64,000 nt of DNA, taken from NCBI GenBank assembly GCA_014338185.1, contig QUBV01000005.1:21612-85611 (forward strand). Reading direction: 5' to 3'. Position numbers and translations under genes: made by a program. Below the pieces are notes generated by a model. That model made no database searches. It had not been told where the DNA came from and saw nothing but the letters and a program-made list of their open reading frames with translations. This document shows, piece by piece, positions 1 to 9,000 of the stretch. This DNA is from Lysobacterales bacterium. Lineage in GTDB: Bacteria; Pseudomonadota; Gammaproteobacteria; Xanthomonadales; Rhodanobacteraceae. Position 1 is the stretch's first letter. Every line of letters starts with the position of its first letter.

Positions 1-615
1 CATGAGCAGCGCGTTGTACTTCTTCTTGAGCGCGACGATCTGGTCGAGCTTGGCGATGTAGCCATCCATCGAGAACACGCCGTCGGTGGCGATCAGGCGC
101 GTGCGCTTGCCTTGCGTGTCCTTGAGGTGCTGTTCGAGCTCGGCCATGTCGCCGTTGGCGTAGCGGCGCCGTTCGGCCTTGCACAGGCGGATGCCGTCGA
201 TGATCGAGGCGTGATTGAGCGCGTCGGAGATGACGGCATCCTGTTCGCCCAGGATCGTCTCGAACAGGCCGCCGTTGGCATCGAAGCAGCTCGTGTACAG
301 GATCGCGTCGTCGGTGCCGAAATAGCGTGCGATGGTCGCTTCGAGTTGCTTGTGCAGGTCCTGCGTGCCGCAGATGAAGCGCACGCTGGCCAGGCCGAAG
401 CCGTGCGTGTCCAGCGCGGCCTTGGCCGCGGCGATGATGTCGGGATGGTCGGCCAGGCCGAGGTAGTTGTTGGCGCAGAAGTTGAGCACCTGCTGGCCGT
501 TGGTGCGGATGGCCGCGGCCTGTGGCGTGGTGATCACGCGCTCGGTCTTGTACAGGCCCTGCTCGCGGATCGATGCGAGTTCGTGCTGGAGCCTTTGGCT
601 GTCGCTCTGGTTCAT
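1..615 (-). CDS. kbl: Glycine C-acetyltransferase (2-amino-3-ketobutyrate CoA ligase), C-terminal part beyond window
   Basis: PLP enzyme of the alpha-oxoamine synthase family. It cleaves 2-amino-3-ketobutyrate with CoA to glycine and acetyl-CoA, the second step of threonine degradation after Tdh. The first 205 residues are visible, starting at the ATG at 615-613. The N-terminal FCANNYLGL segment (about 46-54) and the later blocks [24 protein letters not shown] and [10 protein letters not shown] are characteristic of Kbl rather than of the related AONS, ALAS or SPT enzymes. The catalytic PLP lysine would lie beyond the window edge and cannot be checked. No partner gene (tdh) is visible. The call rests on motif recognition over about half of the protein. 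Confidence 0.93.
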   Translation of the reverse strand, partial: MNQSDSQRLQHELASIREQGLYKTERVITTPQAAAIRTNGQQVLNFCANNYLGLADHPDIIAAAKAALDTHGFGLASVRFICGTQDLHKQLEATIARYFGTDDAILYTSCFDANGGLFETILGEQDAVISDALNHASIIDGIRLCKAERRRYANGDMAELEQHLKDTQGKRTRLIATDGVFSMDGYIAKLDQIVALKKKYNALLM

Positions 616-788
616 GGCGGGGGCAACGGATCGGTGGGGACTGCCCATTGTCGGTGATCGCGGCGCGCGAGTCAGCCACGGGGTGCGTGGCGCCCGCGGC
701 GGCGCAGGTCAGGGGCGCGGCCGACCGGATGCGCGCCGGTCACGGCCTCGTACCCGCGTCACGCATCACGCGGGGCGCATCGACATCG

Positions 789-810
789 GCATCCACACAT
801 TTGTGGATGC
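789..810. promoter_or_regulatory. 22-bp inverted repeat upstream of beta-helix gene
   Basis: Perfect 9-bp arms (GCATCCACA / TGTGGATGC) are separated by CATT. The centre lies about 80 bp before the ATG at 879. The size and symmetry suit a dimeric regulator site. A weak -10-like TATGGT follows at 831-836. No regulator can be named from the sequence. Confidence 0.4.
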
Positions 811-878
811 GTGCGTGTGTCGGCCATCGCTATGGTCGCGTGGCAAGCGGCCAGCACTTGGTCGTCACGGAGAATGCG

Positions 879-2087
879 ATGAAGGTCCGATCCCATGTGC
901 GCGCATGTTGTGTGCTGGCGTGCGCCGTCGCTGCGGGCTGGTCGGCCGTTGCCGCGGCTGCGGCCGGACCGGTGATCCAGCTCGCCAGTTGCCATCTCAG
1001 CGAAGTGCGCGATGCGCTGCAATCGGTGGTCAACACCGGCGGCACGGTGCAACTGGGCGCGGGCGAGTGCGACTGGAGCACCGATCCCGGAGCGAGCCCC
1101 GACCGCATCACGGTCTCGATGGGAGACAAGGACATCCACCTGCGTGGCGCCGGCGCGACCCAGACCATACTCAAGCGCTCCGATGCCGAAAACCTCAGCT
1201 ACGCGCTCATCATCATCTGCAGCGCCGGTGACGCGCGCATCGAGATTTCCGACATCGGCTTCGAGGGCAATGGTGGTCCGACCAATCGTCGCGAGCGCGG
1301 CATCAGCCTTACCGGCAGTTGTCGCGACTTCAAGATCCACGACATGCACTTCAGCAAGTTCCTCGGTTCGGGACTTGAGATCGAAGGCAACGACTCGCGT
1401 GGCGTGATCTACCACAGCGAGTTCACCGACAACTACGATCCCGCCAGCCCGAGCAATGGCGAGGGCTATGGCGTGGTGGTGTACGGCGATGCGGGGCCGA
1501 ACCGCACCTCATGGCAACCCGGCAGCGGCGAGGCGGTGTTCATCGAGGACAGCTATTTCAGGGCCAATCGCCATTCGGTCGCATCCAACCGCAACTCGCG
1601 CTACGTGGTGCGCTACAGCACCGTGCTCAACACCCATGCCACCCGCAACACCAGCGTGCTCGACGCACATGGCGCGGGCAGCACATCCAGCCAGGGCTCA
1701 CGCAGCTGGGAGATCTACAAGAACCACATCGCCTACGACGACACGACTGCGGTCAGCAGCGTGGGCGGCATCGTCACCTGGGGTGGGGATGGCATCGTGT
1801 GGGACAACATCTTCAGTGACGAGATTGCCTACACGTTCCGCATCGATGGCGACTGTTCGGGCGGGCGCTACGACTACGACGAGACCGAGCATTCCTGGAT
1901 CTGGGGCAACCACCGCGAGGACGGCAGCCCCTACTCGGTGATCCGTGTCGGCAATGGCTGTGGCAGCTTCTACCGTGAGGGCATCGAGTACATCCTGGCC
2001 GAACCCGAGGGCGGCTACGAGCCCTACCCTTATCCGCATCCGCTGCGCGGTGCCGATGACGTGATCTTCGCCGACGCCTTCGACTGA
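879..2087 (+). CDS. Secreted right-handed beta-helix (pectate-lyase-fold) protein
   Basis: A 402-residue protein. I chose the ATG at 879 because it opens a clean Sec signal peptide (basic start, hydrophobic 9-28, AAA-A-G boundary near 28-30); the frame stays open further upstream but gives no export signal. The mature part has the repetitive short-strand pattern of parallel beta-helices, rich in N, G, D and S with turns such as ISDIGFEGNGG, and seven or more cysteines. No catalytic signature of a named lyase or hydrolase is recognised, so substrate and activity are unknown. It ends in DDVIFADAFD, echoing the VFRDGFD tag in the other beta-helix protein at 23244-24821. It stands alone, between kbl (divergent) and the M3 peptidase gene. 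Likely extracellular or surface-located, acting on or binding polysaccharide (inference). Confidence 0.72.
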   Translation: MKVRSHVRACCVLACAVAAGWSAVAAAAAGPVIQLASCHLSEVRDALQSVVNTGGTVQLGAGECDWSTDPGASPDRITVSMGDKDIHLRGAGATQTILKRSDAENLSYALIIICSAGDARIEISDIGFEGNGGPTNRRERGISLTGSCRDFKIHDMHFSKFLGSGLEIEGNDSRGVIYHSEFTDNYDPASPSNGEGYGVVVYGDAGPNRTSWQPGSGEAVFIEDSYFRANRHSVASNRNSRYVVRYSTVLNTHATRNTSVLDAHGAGSTSSQGSRSWEIYKNHIAYDDTTAVSSVGGIVTWGGDGIVWDNIFSDEIAYTFRIDGDCSGGRYDYDETEHSWIWGNHREDGSPYSVIRVGNGCGSFYREGIEYILAEPEGGYEPYPYPHPLRGADDVIFADAFD

Positions 2088-2091
2088 TGCA

Positions 2092-2123
2092 GGCGCGGCA
2101 GGCGCATGCGGGCCTGCCGCGCC
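2092..2123 (+). terminator. 12-bp GC-rich hairpin after beta-helix gene
   Basis: A perfect 12-bp stem (GGCGCGGCAGGC / GCCTGCCGCGCC) with an 8-base loop starts 5 bases after the stop codon at 2087. No T-run follows, so it is terminator-like in place and strength but lacks the U-tract. Confidence 0.45.
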
Positions 2124-2224
2124 GGCGGCGTGAGTGCAAGTGCCCAAGGTTTCCGCGCCGTGCGTGGGCGTGGGCGGTGCCTTCCTGTACCCTAGTCGGC
2201 TCCTGACGATGGGGACCACGCATC

Positions 2225-4441
2225 ATGAAACATCCACTTGCACTGGCGCTGGCGACGGCATTGGCCACGCTGGCATTGGGCGCCTGCCAGGCGCCGGTCA
2301 AGCCCGACCAGCCCGCGACCACGGCGGTCACCGCGCCGAAGGCCGCGCCCAATCCGCTGTTCACGGCCAGCCCGCTGCCGCTGCAGTTTCCGCAGTTCGA
2401 CCAGATCCAGGACGTGCACTTCGGCCCGGCCTTCGACCGCGGCATGGCCGAACAGCTGGGCGAGATCGATGCGATCGTCAACAACCCCGCCGCGCCGAGC
2501 TTTGACAACACGATCCTGGCGATGGAGCGCAGCGGGCAGGTCCTGCAGCGCACCGCGACCGTGTTCTTCAGCCTCGTCGGCGCCGACACCAACGACGCGC
2601 GCAAGGCGATCCAGGCCGACTACTCGCCCAGGCTCGCCGCACATCGCGACGCGATCTACCTCAACCCCAAGCTGTTCGAGCGCGTGTCGAGCCTGTACCG
2701 GCAGCGCAACCAGCTCGGACTCGATGCCGAGGGCGTGCGCCTGATCGAGCGCTACCACGACGATTTCGTGCGTGCGGGCGCCGAGCTTGGCGCCGCGCAG
2801 CAGGAACGCCTCAAGGTGATCAACGGCGAACTGGCCAAGCTTGCGACGCGCTTCAGCCAGAACGTGCTGGCCGAGGTCAACGATTCGGCGATCGTGGTCG
2901 ACAGCAAGGAAGAACTCGATGGCCTGCCGGCCAACGCCATCGCGGCGGCGGCCGAGGCGGCCAAGGCGCGCAAGCTCGAGGGCAAGTACGTGCTGGCGCT
3001 GCAGAACACCACCGGCCAGCCGGCCGAGACCTACCTCAACAACCGCGCATTGCGCCAGCGCATCCACGAGGCGTCGGTCACGCGCAACAGCCGCGGCAAC
3101 GCCAATGACAACACCGCGATCGTGGCGCAGATCATGAAGCTGCGCCTGGAGCGCGCGCAGATGCTCGGCTATCCCGACTACGCGAGCTACAGCCTTGCCA
3201 ACCAGACCGCCAAGACCACCGCCGCCGTCAACAAGATGCTCGGCGAACTGGCGCCCGCGGCGGTCGCCAACGCCAGGCGTGAGGCGGCCGACCTGCAGCG
3301 CATGATCGATCGCGAGCAGAAAGCCAAGGGCCAGAAGAGCTTCAAGCTCGAACCGTGGGACTGGGCCTACTACGCGGAGAAGGTGCGCAAGGCCAAGTAC
3401 GCGTTCGACGAAGCCCAGCTCAAGCCCTATCTCGAAGCCAAGAACGTGCTCGAAAACGGTGTGTTTTATGCTGCCGGGCAGCTGTATGGCCTCAAGTTCA
3501 GGCAGCGCACCGACCTGCCGCTGTACCAGCCCGACCTGCTCGTGTACGACGTGTACAACGAGGATGGCACGCAGCTGGCGATCTTCATCGAGGACATGTA
3601 CGCGCGTCCCTCCAAGCGCGGTGGCGCGTGGATGAACGCCTATGTGCAGCAAAACCGCTTGTTCGGCACCAAGCCGGTGGTCGCCAACCACCTCAATGTG
3701 CCCAAGCCGCCTGCGGGCGAGCCGACGCTGCTGACCTGGGACGAGACGCGCACGATGTTCCACGAGTTCGGCCATGCCCTGCATGGCATGTTCTCGGACG
3801 TGACCTATCCGTATTTTGCCGGCACCAGCGTGCCGCGCGACTTCGTCGAGTTCCCGTCGCAGGTCAACGAGATGTGGGCGGACTGGCCGAGCGTGCTGGC
3901 CAACTACGCCCGCCACTACCAGACCGGTGAGACGATGCCCACCGAGCTGCTCGACAAGGTGACCGCGGCGGCGCAGTTCAACGAGGGGTTCCGCACGACC
4001 GAATATCTGGGCGCGGCGATGCTTGACCAGAACTGGCACCAGATCCGGCAGGCCGACGCGGTGCCCGCGGCCGACGCGGTGATGAGCTTCGAAACCGACG
4101 CCCTCAAGCGCGACGGCATCTACTATCCGCCGGTCCCGCCTCGCTATCGCACGCCGTACTTCAGCCACATCATGGGTGGCTACGCCGCGGGCTACTACTC
4201 CTACATCTGGTCGGAAGTGCTCGACGCCGACACGGTGCAGTGGATCAAGCAGCATGGCGGTCTCACGCGCGCCAACGGCGACCGCTTCCGCGCCACACTG
4301 CTGTCACGTGGCGGCAGCAAGGATGCGCTGGACCTGTTCCGCGACTTCACCGGTGGCGAGCCTGACATCAAGCCGTTGCTCGAACGCCGCGGGCTGGCCG
4401 GCCACGCCACCAAGGCCGCGCCGGGCAAGCGCAAGCCCTGA
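2225..4441 (+). CDS. M3 family metallopeptidase (peptidyl-dipeptidase Dcp / oligopeptidase A type), predicted lipoprotein
   Basis: A 738-residue zinc metallopeptidase of the thimet oligopeptidase family. The zinc motif HEFGH is at 513-517, preceded by TRTMF and followed by the ALHGMFSDV block typical of M3A enzymes. It would hydrolyse short peptides; Dcp removes C-terminal dipeptides and OpdA cleaves internally, and the sequence alone does not decide between them. The N-terminus has a signal peptide ending in a lipobox, LALGAC (Cys about 21), so this copy is predicted to be lipid-anchored in the periplasm, unlike cytosolic E. coli OpdA and Dcp. It is monocistronic, followed 18 bases after the stop by a strong terminator. 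The ATG at 2225 is supported by the signal peptide. Confidence 0.92.
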   Translation: MKHPLALALATALATLALGACQAPVKPDQPATTAVTAPKAAPNPLFTASPLPLQFPQFDQIQDVHFGPAFDRGMAEQLGEIDAIVNNPAAPSFDNTILAMERSGQVLQRTATVFFSLVGADTNDARKAIQADYSPRLAAHRDAIYLNPKLFERVSSLYRQRNQLGLDAEGVRLIERYHDDFVRAGAELGAAQQERLKVINGELAKLATRFSQNVLAEVNDSAIVVDSKEELDGLPANAIAAAAEAAKARKLEGKYVLALQNTTGQPAETYLNNRALRQRIHEASVTRNSRGNANDNTAIVAQIMKLRLERAQMLGYPDYASYSLANQTAKTTAAVNKMLGELAPAAVANARREAADLQRMIDREQKAKGQKSFKLEPWDWAYYAEKVRKAKYAFDEAQLKPYLEAKNVLENGVFYAAGQLYGLKFRQRTDLPLYQPDLLVYDVYNEDGTQLAIFIEDMYARPSKRGGAWMNAYVQQNRLFGTKPVVANHLNVPKPPAGEPTLLTWDETRTMFHEFGHALHGMFSDVTYPYFAGTSVPRDFVEFPSQVNEMWADWPSVLANYARHYQTGETMPTELLDKVTAAAQFNEGFRTTEYLGAAMLDQNWHQIRQADAVPAADAVMSFETDALKRDGIYYPPVPPRYRTPYFSHIMGGYAAGYYSYIWSEVLDADTVQWIKQHGGLTRANGDRFRATLLSRGGSKDALDLFRDFTGGEPDIKPLLERRGLAGHATKAAPGKRKP

Positions 4442-4459
4442 ACACAACGCCAGCCCCCA

Positions 4460-4495
4460 CGAAATCGCCCGGCCCGCGCCGGGCGATTTCGTTTT
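4460..4495 (+). terminator. Rho-independent terminator of the M3 peptidase gene
   Basis: A perfect 14-bp stem (4460-4473 with 4478-4491) closes a CCGC loop and is followed directly by TTTT. It lies 18 bases past the peptidase stop codon. Confidence 0.9.
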
Positions 4496-4542
4496 GGGTA
4501 AAGGCGGCGGATGGCATCAGGTCGGGTCGACGACGCTAGATG

Positions 4543-4695
4543 TGTGATCGTGTCCCCACCCGTGGTGTAACTGAGGTCATCGGTGGTTCTCGGGTTAGGG
4601 TTGGGTTGTGCATCCACAACCCGAGCCGAGGAACCACCCATGACCAACGACATGATGCAACTCCAGGGGCTGCTGGAGAAGTGCGGCGATGCCGG
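4543..4695 (+). mobile_element. 5' end remnant of an IS256-family insertion sequence
   Basis: From 4640 the reading frame MTNDMMQLQGLLEKCGDA matches the start of IS256-type transposases and breaks off after about 19 codons near 4695. Upstream lies a GTGTCCCCACCC-type end and a nested inverted repeat (4582-4589 with 4631-4638; 4603-4610 with 4615-4622), as expected for the left end and leader of such an element. The remaining roughly 380 codons are absent; sequence from about 4700 belongs to an RHS fragment on the other strand. Only a scar remains, incapable of transposition. Family is recognised by eye from the N-terminal motif. Confidence 0.7.
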
Positions 4696-4699
4696 ACAC

Positions 4700-4898
4700 C
4701 CGCGCGCGTCATCCCGATCAGCTCACCGTTGAACCACAGGTAGTTCGTCCACCGCCCGGTTGCATCGTTGCGTTCGGCGAGGAGGGCGTGGTCATCAGCA
4801 CACACGAAGCGGGTCCGCTGCCCGCCGGCCAGCTGGCTGGTCCGCTGGCCGAAAGCGTTGTAGCCGTAGCTGCCGAGCAGGGTGGCGCCGGTGGAAAT
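4700..4898 (-). pseudogene. RHS/YD-repeat protein fragment
   Basis: Reading leftwards from about 4897, one frame encodes roughly 64 residues including SYGYNAFGQRTSQL, TRFVCADDHALLAERNDATG and TNYLWFNGELIGMTR. This matches the conserved stretch before the core-end of RHS/YD-repeat proteins (GYNAFGQR ... TRFVYD ... YLW-NG-P-A). There is no start codon, and the frame loses similarity after MTR (about 4705), exactly where IS256 sequence begins on the other strand. It is a relic of a polymorphic toxin or wall-associated RHS gene, truncated on both sides. Confidence 0.7.
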
Positions 4899-4906
4899 TC
4901 GACACT

Positions 4907-4937
4907 GACCCGGGTTTTTTTAGACCCGGGTTTTTTT
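4907..4937 (+). terminator. Terminator made of two identical 15-base direct repeats
   Basis: GACCCGGGTTTTTTT occurs at 4907-4921 and again at 4923-4937. Because ACCCGGGT is self-complementary, the copies at 4908-4915 and 4924-4931 pair into an 8-bp hairpin followed by a T-run, a valid rho-independent terminator on the plus strand. No intact plus-strand gene precedes it, so it probably belonged to the lost element. It lies 24 bases beyond the 3' end of the minus-strand gene at 4961. Confidence 0.6.
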
Positions 4938-4960
4938 ATGCCGCGCGCGATCGCCTGCGT

Positions 4961-6046
4961 CTAGGTCGGCCGGTGCGCCGAGCCGGTGGTGGGCGGCGAG
5001 CGCAGCGGTGGCGCCAGCTGCGGTCGCTGGCCGGCGGTGGCCTGCTGCACGAGGGTCAGCGACTGTTCGATCGCCGCACACCAGGCGTCGACCGTGGCCG
5101 GATCGCTCGCGGCCTGGGCATACCAGTTGATGACGAAGGCGAAATACACCCAGCGGCCGTGGCTGTACATGCCGCCGGCGAAGCAGCGTGCGTGGAAGCC
5201 TTCGATGTCGGCATTGCCACTCTTGCCGTAGACGCTCGCACCGAGCGGCAGCGGGATGAGGTAGATGTAGTCGCACAGTGTGAGGATGCGGCGGAACTCC
5301 TGCAGCGTCTGTGCGTGCGCGAAGAATTCACCCTGCAATGCGCGCGCGTAGTAGCTGACGAAGTCGCCTGCCGACGAGGCCAGGCTCTGCACGTCGTTGA
5401 GGAAGGGATGGATCATCGGTCGCTGCGCCACCGCGAGCAGTTGTTCCCAGTCGAGCGAGGCGTAGTTGGGCGCACCACATAGGTAGCCGGTCAATGCGCG
5501 CGTGCTGTCGGGCACCGACGTCCTGGCCAGGCCCGCGGCGGCGATGAAGTTGCGGATGTGGGTGACGCCGGCGGCCTTGAACACCATGTCGGTGGCGGTG
5601 TTGTCGCTGCGCAGGATCATCGCTTCGAGCGCGCTGCGCAGTGACACCATGCCGTAGAGGTCGGGTGGGTTGTAGATCGGGCTGCCGAACGACCAGATGC
5701 TCGAATCGAGAATGAGCGTGCGCTGTTCGAGTTGCGCGACCACATCGGGTGCGTCGTGCTGGCGCAGGGCCTCGCACAGGGCAAAGGTCTTGAGCGAGCT
5801 GGCGCAGAACAGGCGCCGATCGGCTTGCCATTGCACGACGAAATCGTCGCCACCCGCCACCGCGGGAACGCGGATTTCGAACCCGACATCGCCGGGCAGG
5901 GCGGCGAAACGCGCCACGATCGCTGCCGGGTCGAGCGCGGCCAGCGCGGCGCCGGCCGGTTCGGCTGTGAGCGCGGCCAGCGGCGCGGCGCCCAGGGCGG
6001 TGGCGCCGGCCTTGATGAAATCGCGGCGGGAGCGCTTCCCAGTCAC
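4961..6046 (-). CDS. Class A beta-lactamase-like serine hydrolase, Tat signal
   Basis: A 361-residue protein with the active-site landmarks of class A beta-lactamases and DD-peptidase relatives: SxxK (S83-S-L-K86), SDN (147-149) and a KSG triad in YGKSGN (K275-G277) replacing the usual KTG. The catalytic serine would be acylated by a beta-lactam or peptide ester. The N-terminus RSRRDFIKAG followed by a hydrophobic Ala-rich stretch is a twin-arginine signal, so export folded to the periplasm is predicted. Start is GTG at 6046, which places the RR motif at residues 7-8. It is longer than typical secreted beta-lactamases (about 290). No regulator such as AmpR is adjacent. Resistance function is not implied; it could be a peptidase or esterase of this fold. 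Confidence 0.8.
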   Translation of the reverse strand: MTGKRSRRDFIKAGATALGAAPLAALTAEPAGAALAALDPAAIVARFAALPGDVGFEIRVPAVAGGDDFVVQWQADRRLFCASSLKTFALCEALRQHDAPDVVAQLEQRTLILDSSIWSFGSPIYNPPDLYGMVSLRSALEAMILRSDNTATDMVFKAAGVTHIRNFIAAAGLARTSVPDSTRALTGYLCGAPNYASLDWEQLLAVAQRPMIHPFLNDVQSLASSAGDFVSYYARALQGEFFAHAQTLQEFRRILTLCDYIYLIPLPLGASVYGKSGNADIEGFHARCFAGGMYSHGRWVYFAFVINWYAQAASDPATVDAWCAAIEQSLTLVQQATAGQRPQLAPPLRSPPTTGSAHRPT

Positions 6047-6067
6047 GGCTGCGTGTCCGCCGCGATC

Positions 6068-9000
6068 TCAGCGCGCACAGAAGTCGTGCGGCAGGTCATC
6101 GGCGCGTTGCGGGCAGACATCACCGGGATAGGGCTGGCCCAGCTGCTGCAACGGGTAATCCCATGGCGCTGCGTTCTGCACGCACTGCGCCGGCGGCCGT
6201 GGATCGGTGGCGCCGGCCTCGAGGGTCTGGAACCCGGCTGGCAGCGTGAACTTGATGCCGAAACAGCCGCCGGCAGGGCAGTCCTGGTCGGCGCCGGCCC
6301 AGGCGCACACGGCGTCGTTGGCGCGATCCACGCCCACGCATTGCGACCGTGCATCGAGCGTGCAGAAGGTTCGTGGCTGGCACTTGTCCTTGCGTCCCTG
6401 GTCGAACAGGCCCACCGCGCCAGGCAGGTCGTCCATGCGCAGGCTGACCTCGACCACGCCCCGCGCGGTGGCCTTGTCGCCGTTGAGCCAGCGCGCGCGA
6501 CCCGATGGCAGCGCGCCCAGGCTCTCGTCGAAGACGATCGGATTGACGCCAATGCGTGCCTTCACCATCTGGATGCTGGCCGGATCGAAATCGGTGTTCT
6601 CGCCGACATAGAAGCGGTAGGTCTGCTCGGTGTCGGGCTTGGCGAACACGAGGAACAGGTAGTAGCTCTCACCGGGCTTGAACACGTTCACCACGCAAGG
6701 TGTCGGGTCGTTGCGGCGCAGGCAGCCATCCTCGGACAACTGCCGCTTCTTCGACACCGCGGTGTCGATGTAGTAGGTGCCGTGGTTGGCCGTGAGTGAA
6801 CTGCGCTGGCCGGTCTCCTGGCCCATCATGCGGATGCTGCGGGCCAGGCCATGGTCGGCGATCGGCATCTCGTTCTGCCGCCACAGCGGCACGCCGTAGC
6901 AGTCCTCGTTGGTGCAGGCGCGGTTCCAGTCGCCGGAGTTCCAGTTCATGTTGCTGCCCTGCGGTGCCAGCGCGCAGGTGCCGTTGATCGCACAGGCCGG
7001 ATAGAGGACCGTGGTGACGTACTGGTACGGACTGGTGCGCGAGCTGTTGGCCGACAGGCACTGGGTGGCATCGATCGGCGCGGCGAAGAAGTCGTCCTTG
7101 TTGATCACCGTGGTGTCAACGTAACCGGTCAGCGTGCCGTCATCGTCGTTGAGCACGGTCTGGCGATCGTTGCCGGCGAAACCCGCGAACAACGTTGAGT
7201 TGTAGCTGCAGTACTGCTGTTCAACCGCATCGAAGTCGGTTATCAGGCTGCCTTCCTTGACCAGCGGCGTCACCACGAAATGACGGATGTCGACCTTGTC
7301 GAAGTACAGGTTCCTGGAATGGAACGCGGGCGGATAGTAGAAGCCATTGGGCTGCTTCCAGCCAATCGCCGCGTTGGGCATGTAGCAGCGCGCCGACGCG
7401 CCGCTGCCGACCTTGGGCAGGCCGAGCAGCGAACCGGCCAGCCATTCGCTCTGGCGCGCCCTGCGGTTGCTCATGTCGGGATCGCAGCGGCCCACCTTGT
7501 TGGCGCGGTCGACGAACGGCTTGCAATCGTCGATGTCGATCGTCTTGATGTTGAGGTAGGCGTTGGAGTCCTGGTAGGCAGGGCCGTCATACACGCTGAA
7601 CAGGCGCTGGTACATACCGAAATTGCTGGTCTGTACCGAGATGCCCTCGTCGATCGACAGGCAGAAATTGGGTGGCCGGTTGCCGTTGGCATCGATCGCG
7701 CAATGCAGGCCGTTCGGATTGAACGCGCTGCCGCTCGATGCATACGGATTGCCGTCCTGGGTGTGGCCGATGAACACGCTCTTGTGCACCAGCGCCCAGT
7801 GACCGGGGATGACATCCGATTCGCTGTAGCCGCCGCCGGTGACCATCGTCAGGCCCGCCTGCTGCACGTCGGTGATGACGCTGTTGGAGACCAGATACCA
7901 CTGTGGTCGCAACCAGATCGCGGCGAAGTTGAAAGCGGCCCAGTTGAACGAGGTGGTGTAGCGGTCGAGCACCGTGACCATGCAATCGGCTGGCGAGCCG
8001 GCGCTGCAACGCGCGGGCTGCGTGCTGCAGTCCTGTGAGGTGCATTGGGTGGGAAAGTGGCCGCCGCCGGGGTCGAGCGTGGGGTAGTAGCCGGTATCAC
8101 CCTGGTTGCCGGCCAGTGGGTTCTTGACCGGTTCCAGATTGAGCGGGTGCGGCTCGGCCGCATCGCCGGGGCCGATGCCCTGGCAGGCTTCGGTGCCGGT
8201 CACGGTCTGGAACGAGGTCATCGCCGCGGCACAGGTGTTGCCGGTGAACGACTTGAGCGGAACCATGCCGGCACGATTGAGATCATGCGGATCGCCGTTG
8301 CGCGGCGCCTGCATCGATGCGTACGACGACCACTTCATGTTGCGCGACATGCCGCTGTTCATGCTGGTCAGCCACCAGTAGCACACGCCGCAGGTGCCGG
8401 CGCCCACCGCCATGTTGTCCTCGAAGTCATTCCAGCCGTTCATGATCCAGAACACCGTCGGGTGGTCGTAGTCGGAACGGAACGGCACGTTCTCGCCGAT
8501 GCTCAGGTGCAGGTTGGGCGCGGCAAGGATGCCGGGAATGCGCCGCGGGTTCTGCACGTTGTCGACCGCCGCGCGCGCAAACACGCCGAGGTTGGCGATG
8601 AACTTGTTGTCGGTTTCGGTGCCGTCTTCGAGATAGAAGCCATGGCCGATCGACTTCCAGCCGACGTTGCGCTCCAGGCGCAGGTTCTGCGCGCCATGCA
8701 GCACGATCCAGCGCGTCATCGACTCATTGACCGAGGAGTCGCGCAGGAAGGTGTCGGACGGCGCCCAACGGGTCAGGTGGAAGTGCAGCGGATAGTGGCC
8801 CATGCGGCCGCCCTGGCCTAGCTGGCGCAGCTCCACGCCCTGCATCTGGAAGCGCTTGAAGCCCTGCCGCACCACCACGTGGCCGCCGAACGAGTACCCC
8901 GGGCCGCTCGAGCCCAGCGTCGGTTCGGGCGGAAAGTCGGCATCGAGCGTGTCGCCACCCGACACGATGCGGATGCTGCGTGTGAGCACGCCGACCGCCG

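Noticed and set aside
2192..4255. Open minus-strand frame opposite the M3 peptidase gene
   Set aside because: Antisense shadow; the plus-strand gene has signal peptide, lipobox and HEFGH.
4961..6046. Annotating the serine hydrolase as an antibiotic resistance gene
   Set aside because: Active-site motifs alone do not prove beta-lactam hydrolysis; KSG and the extra length differ from typical secreted class A enzymes.
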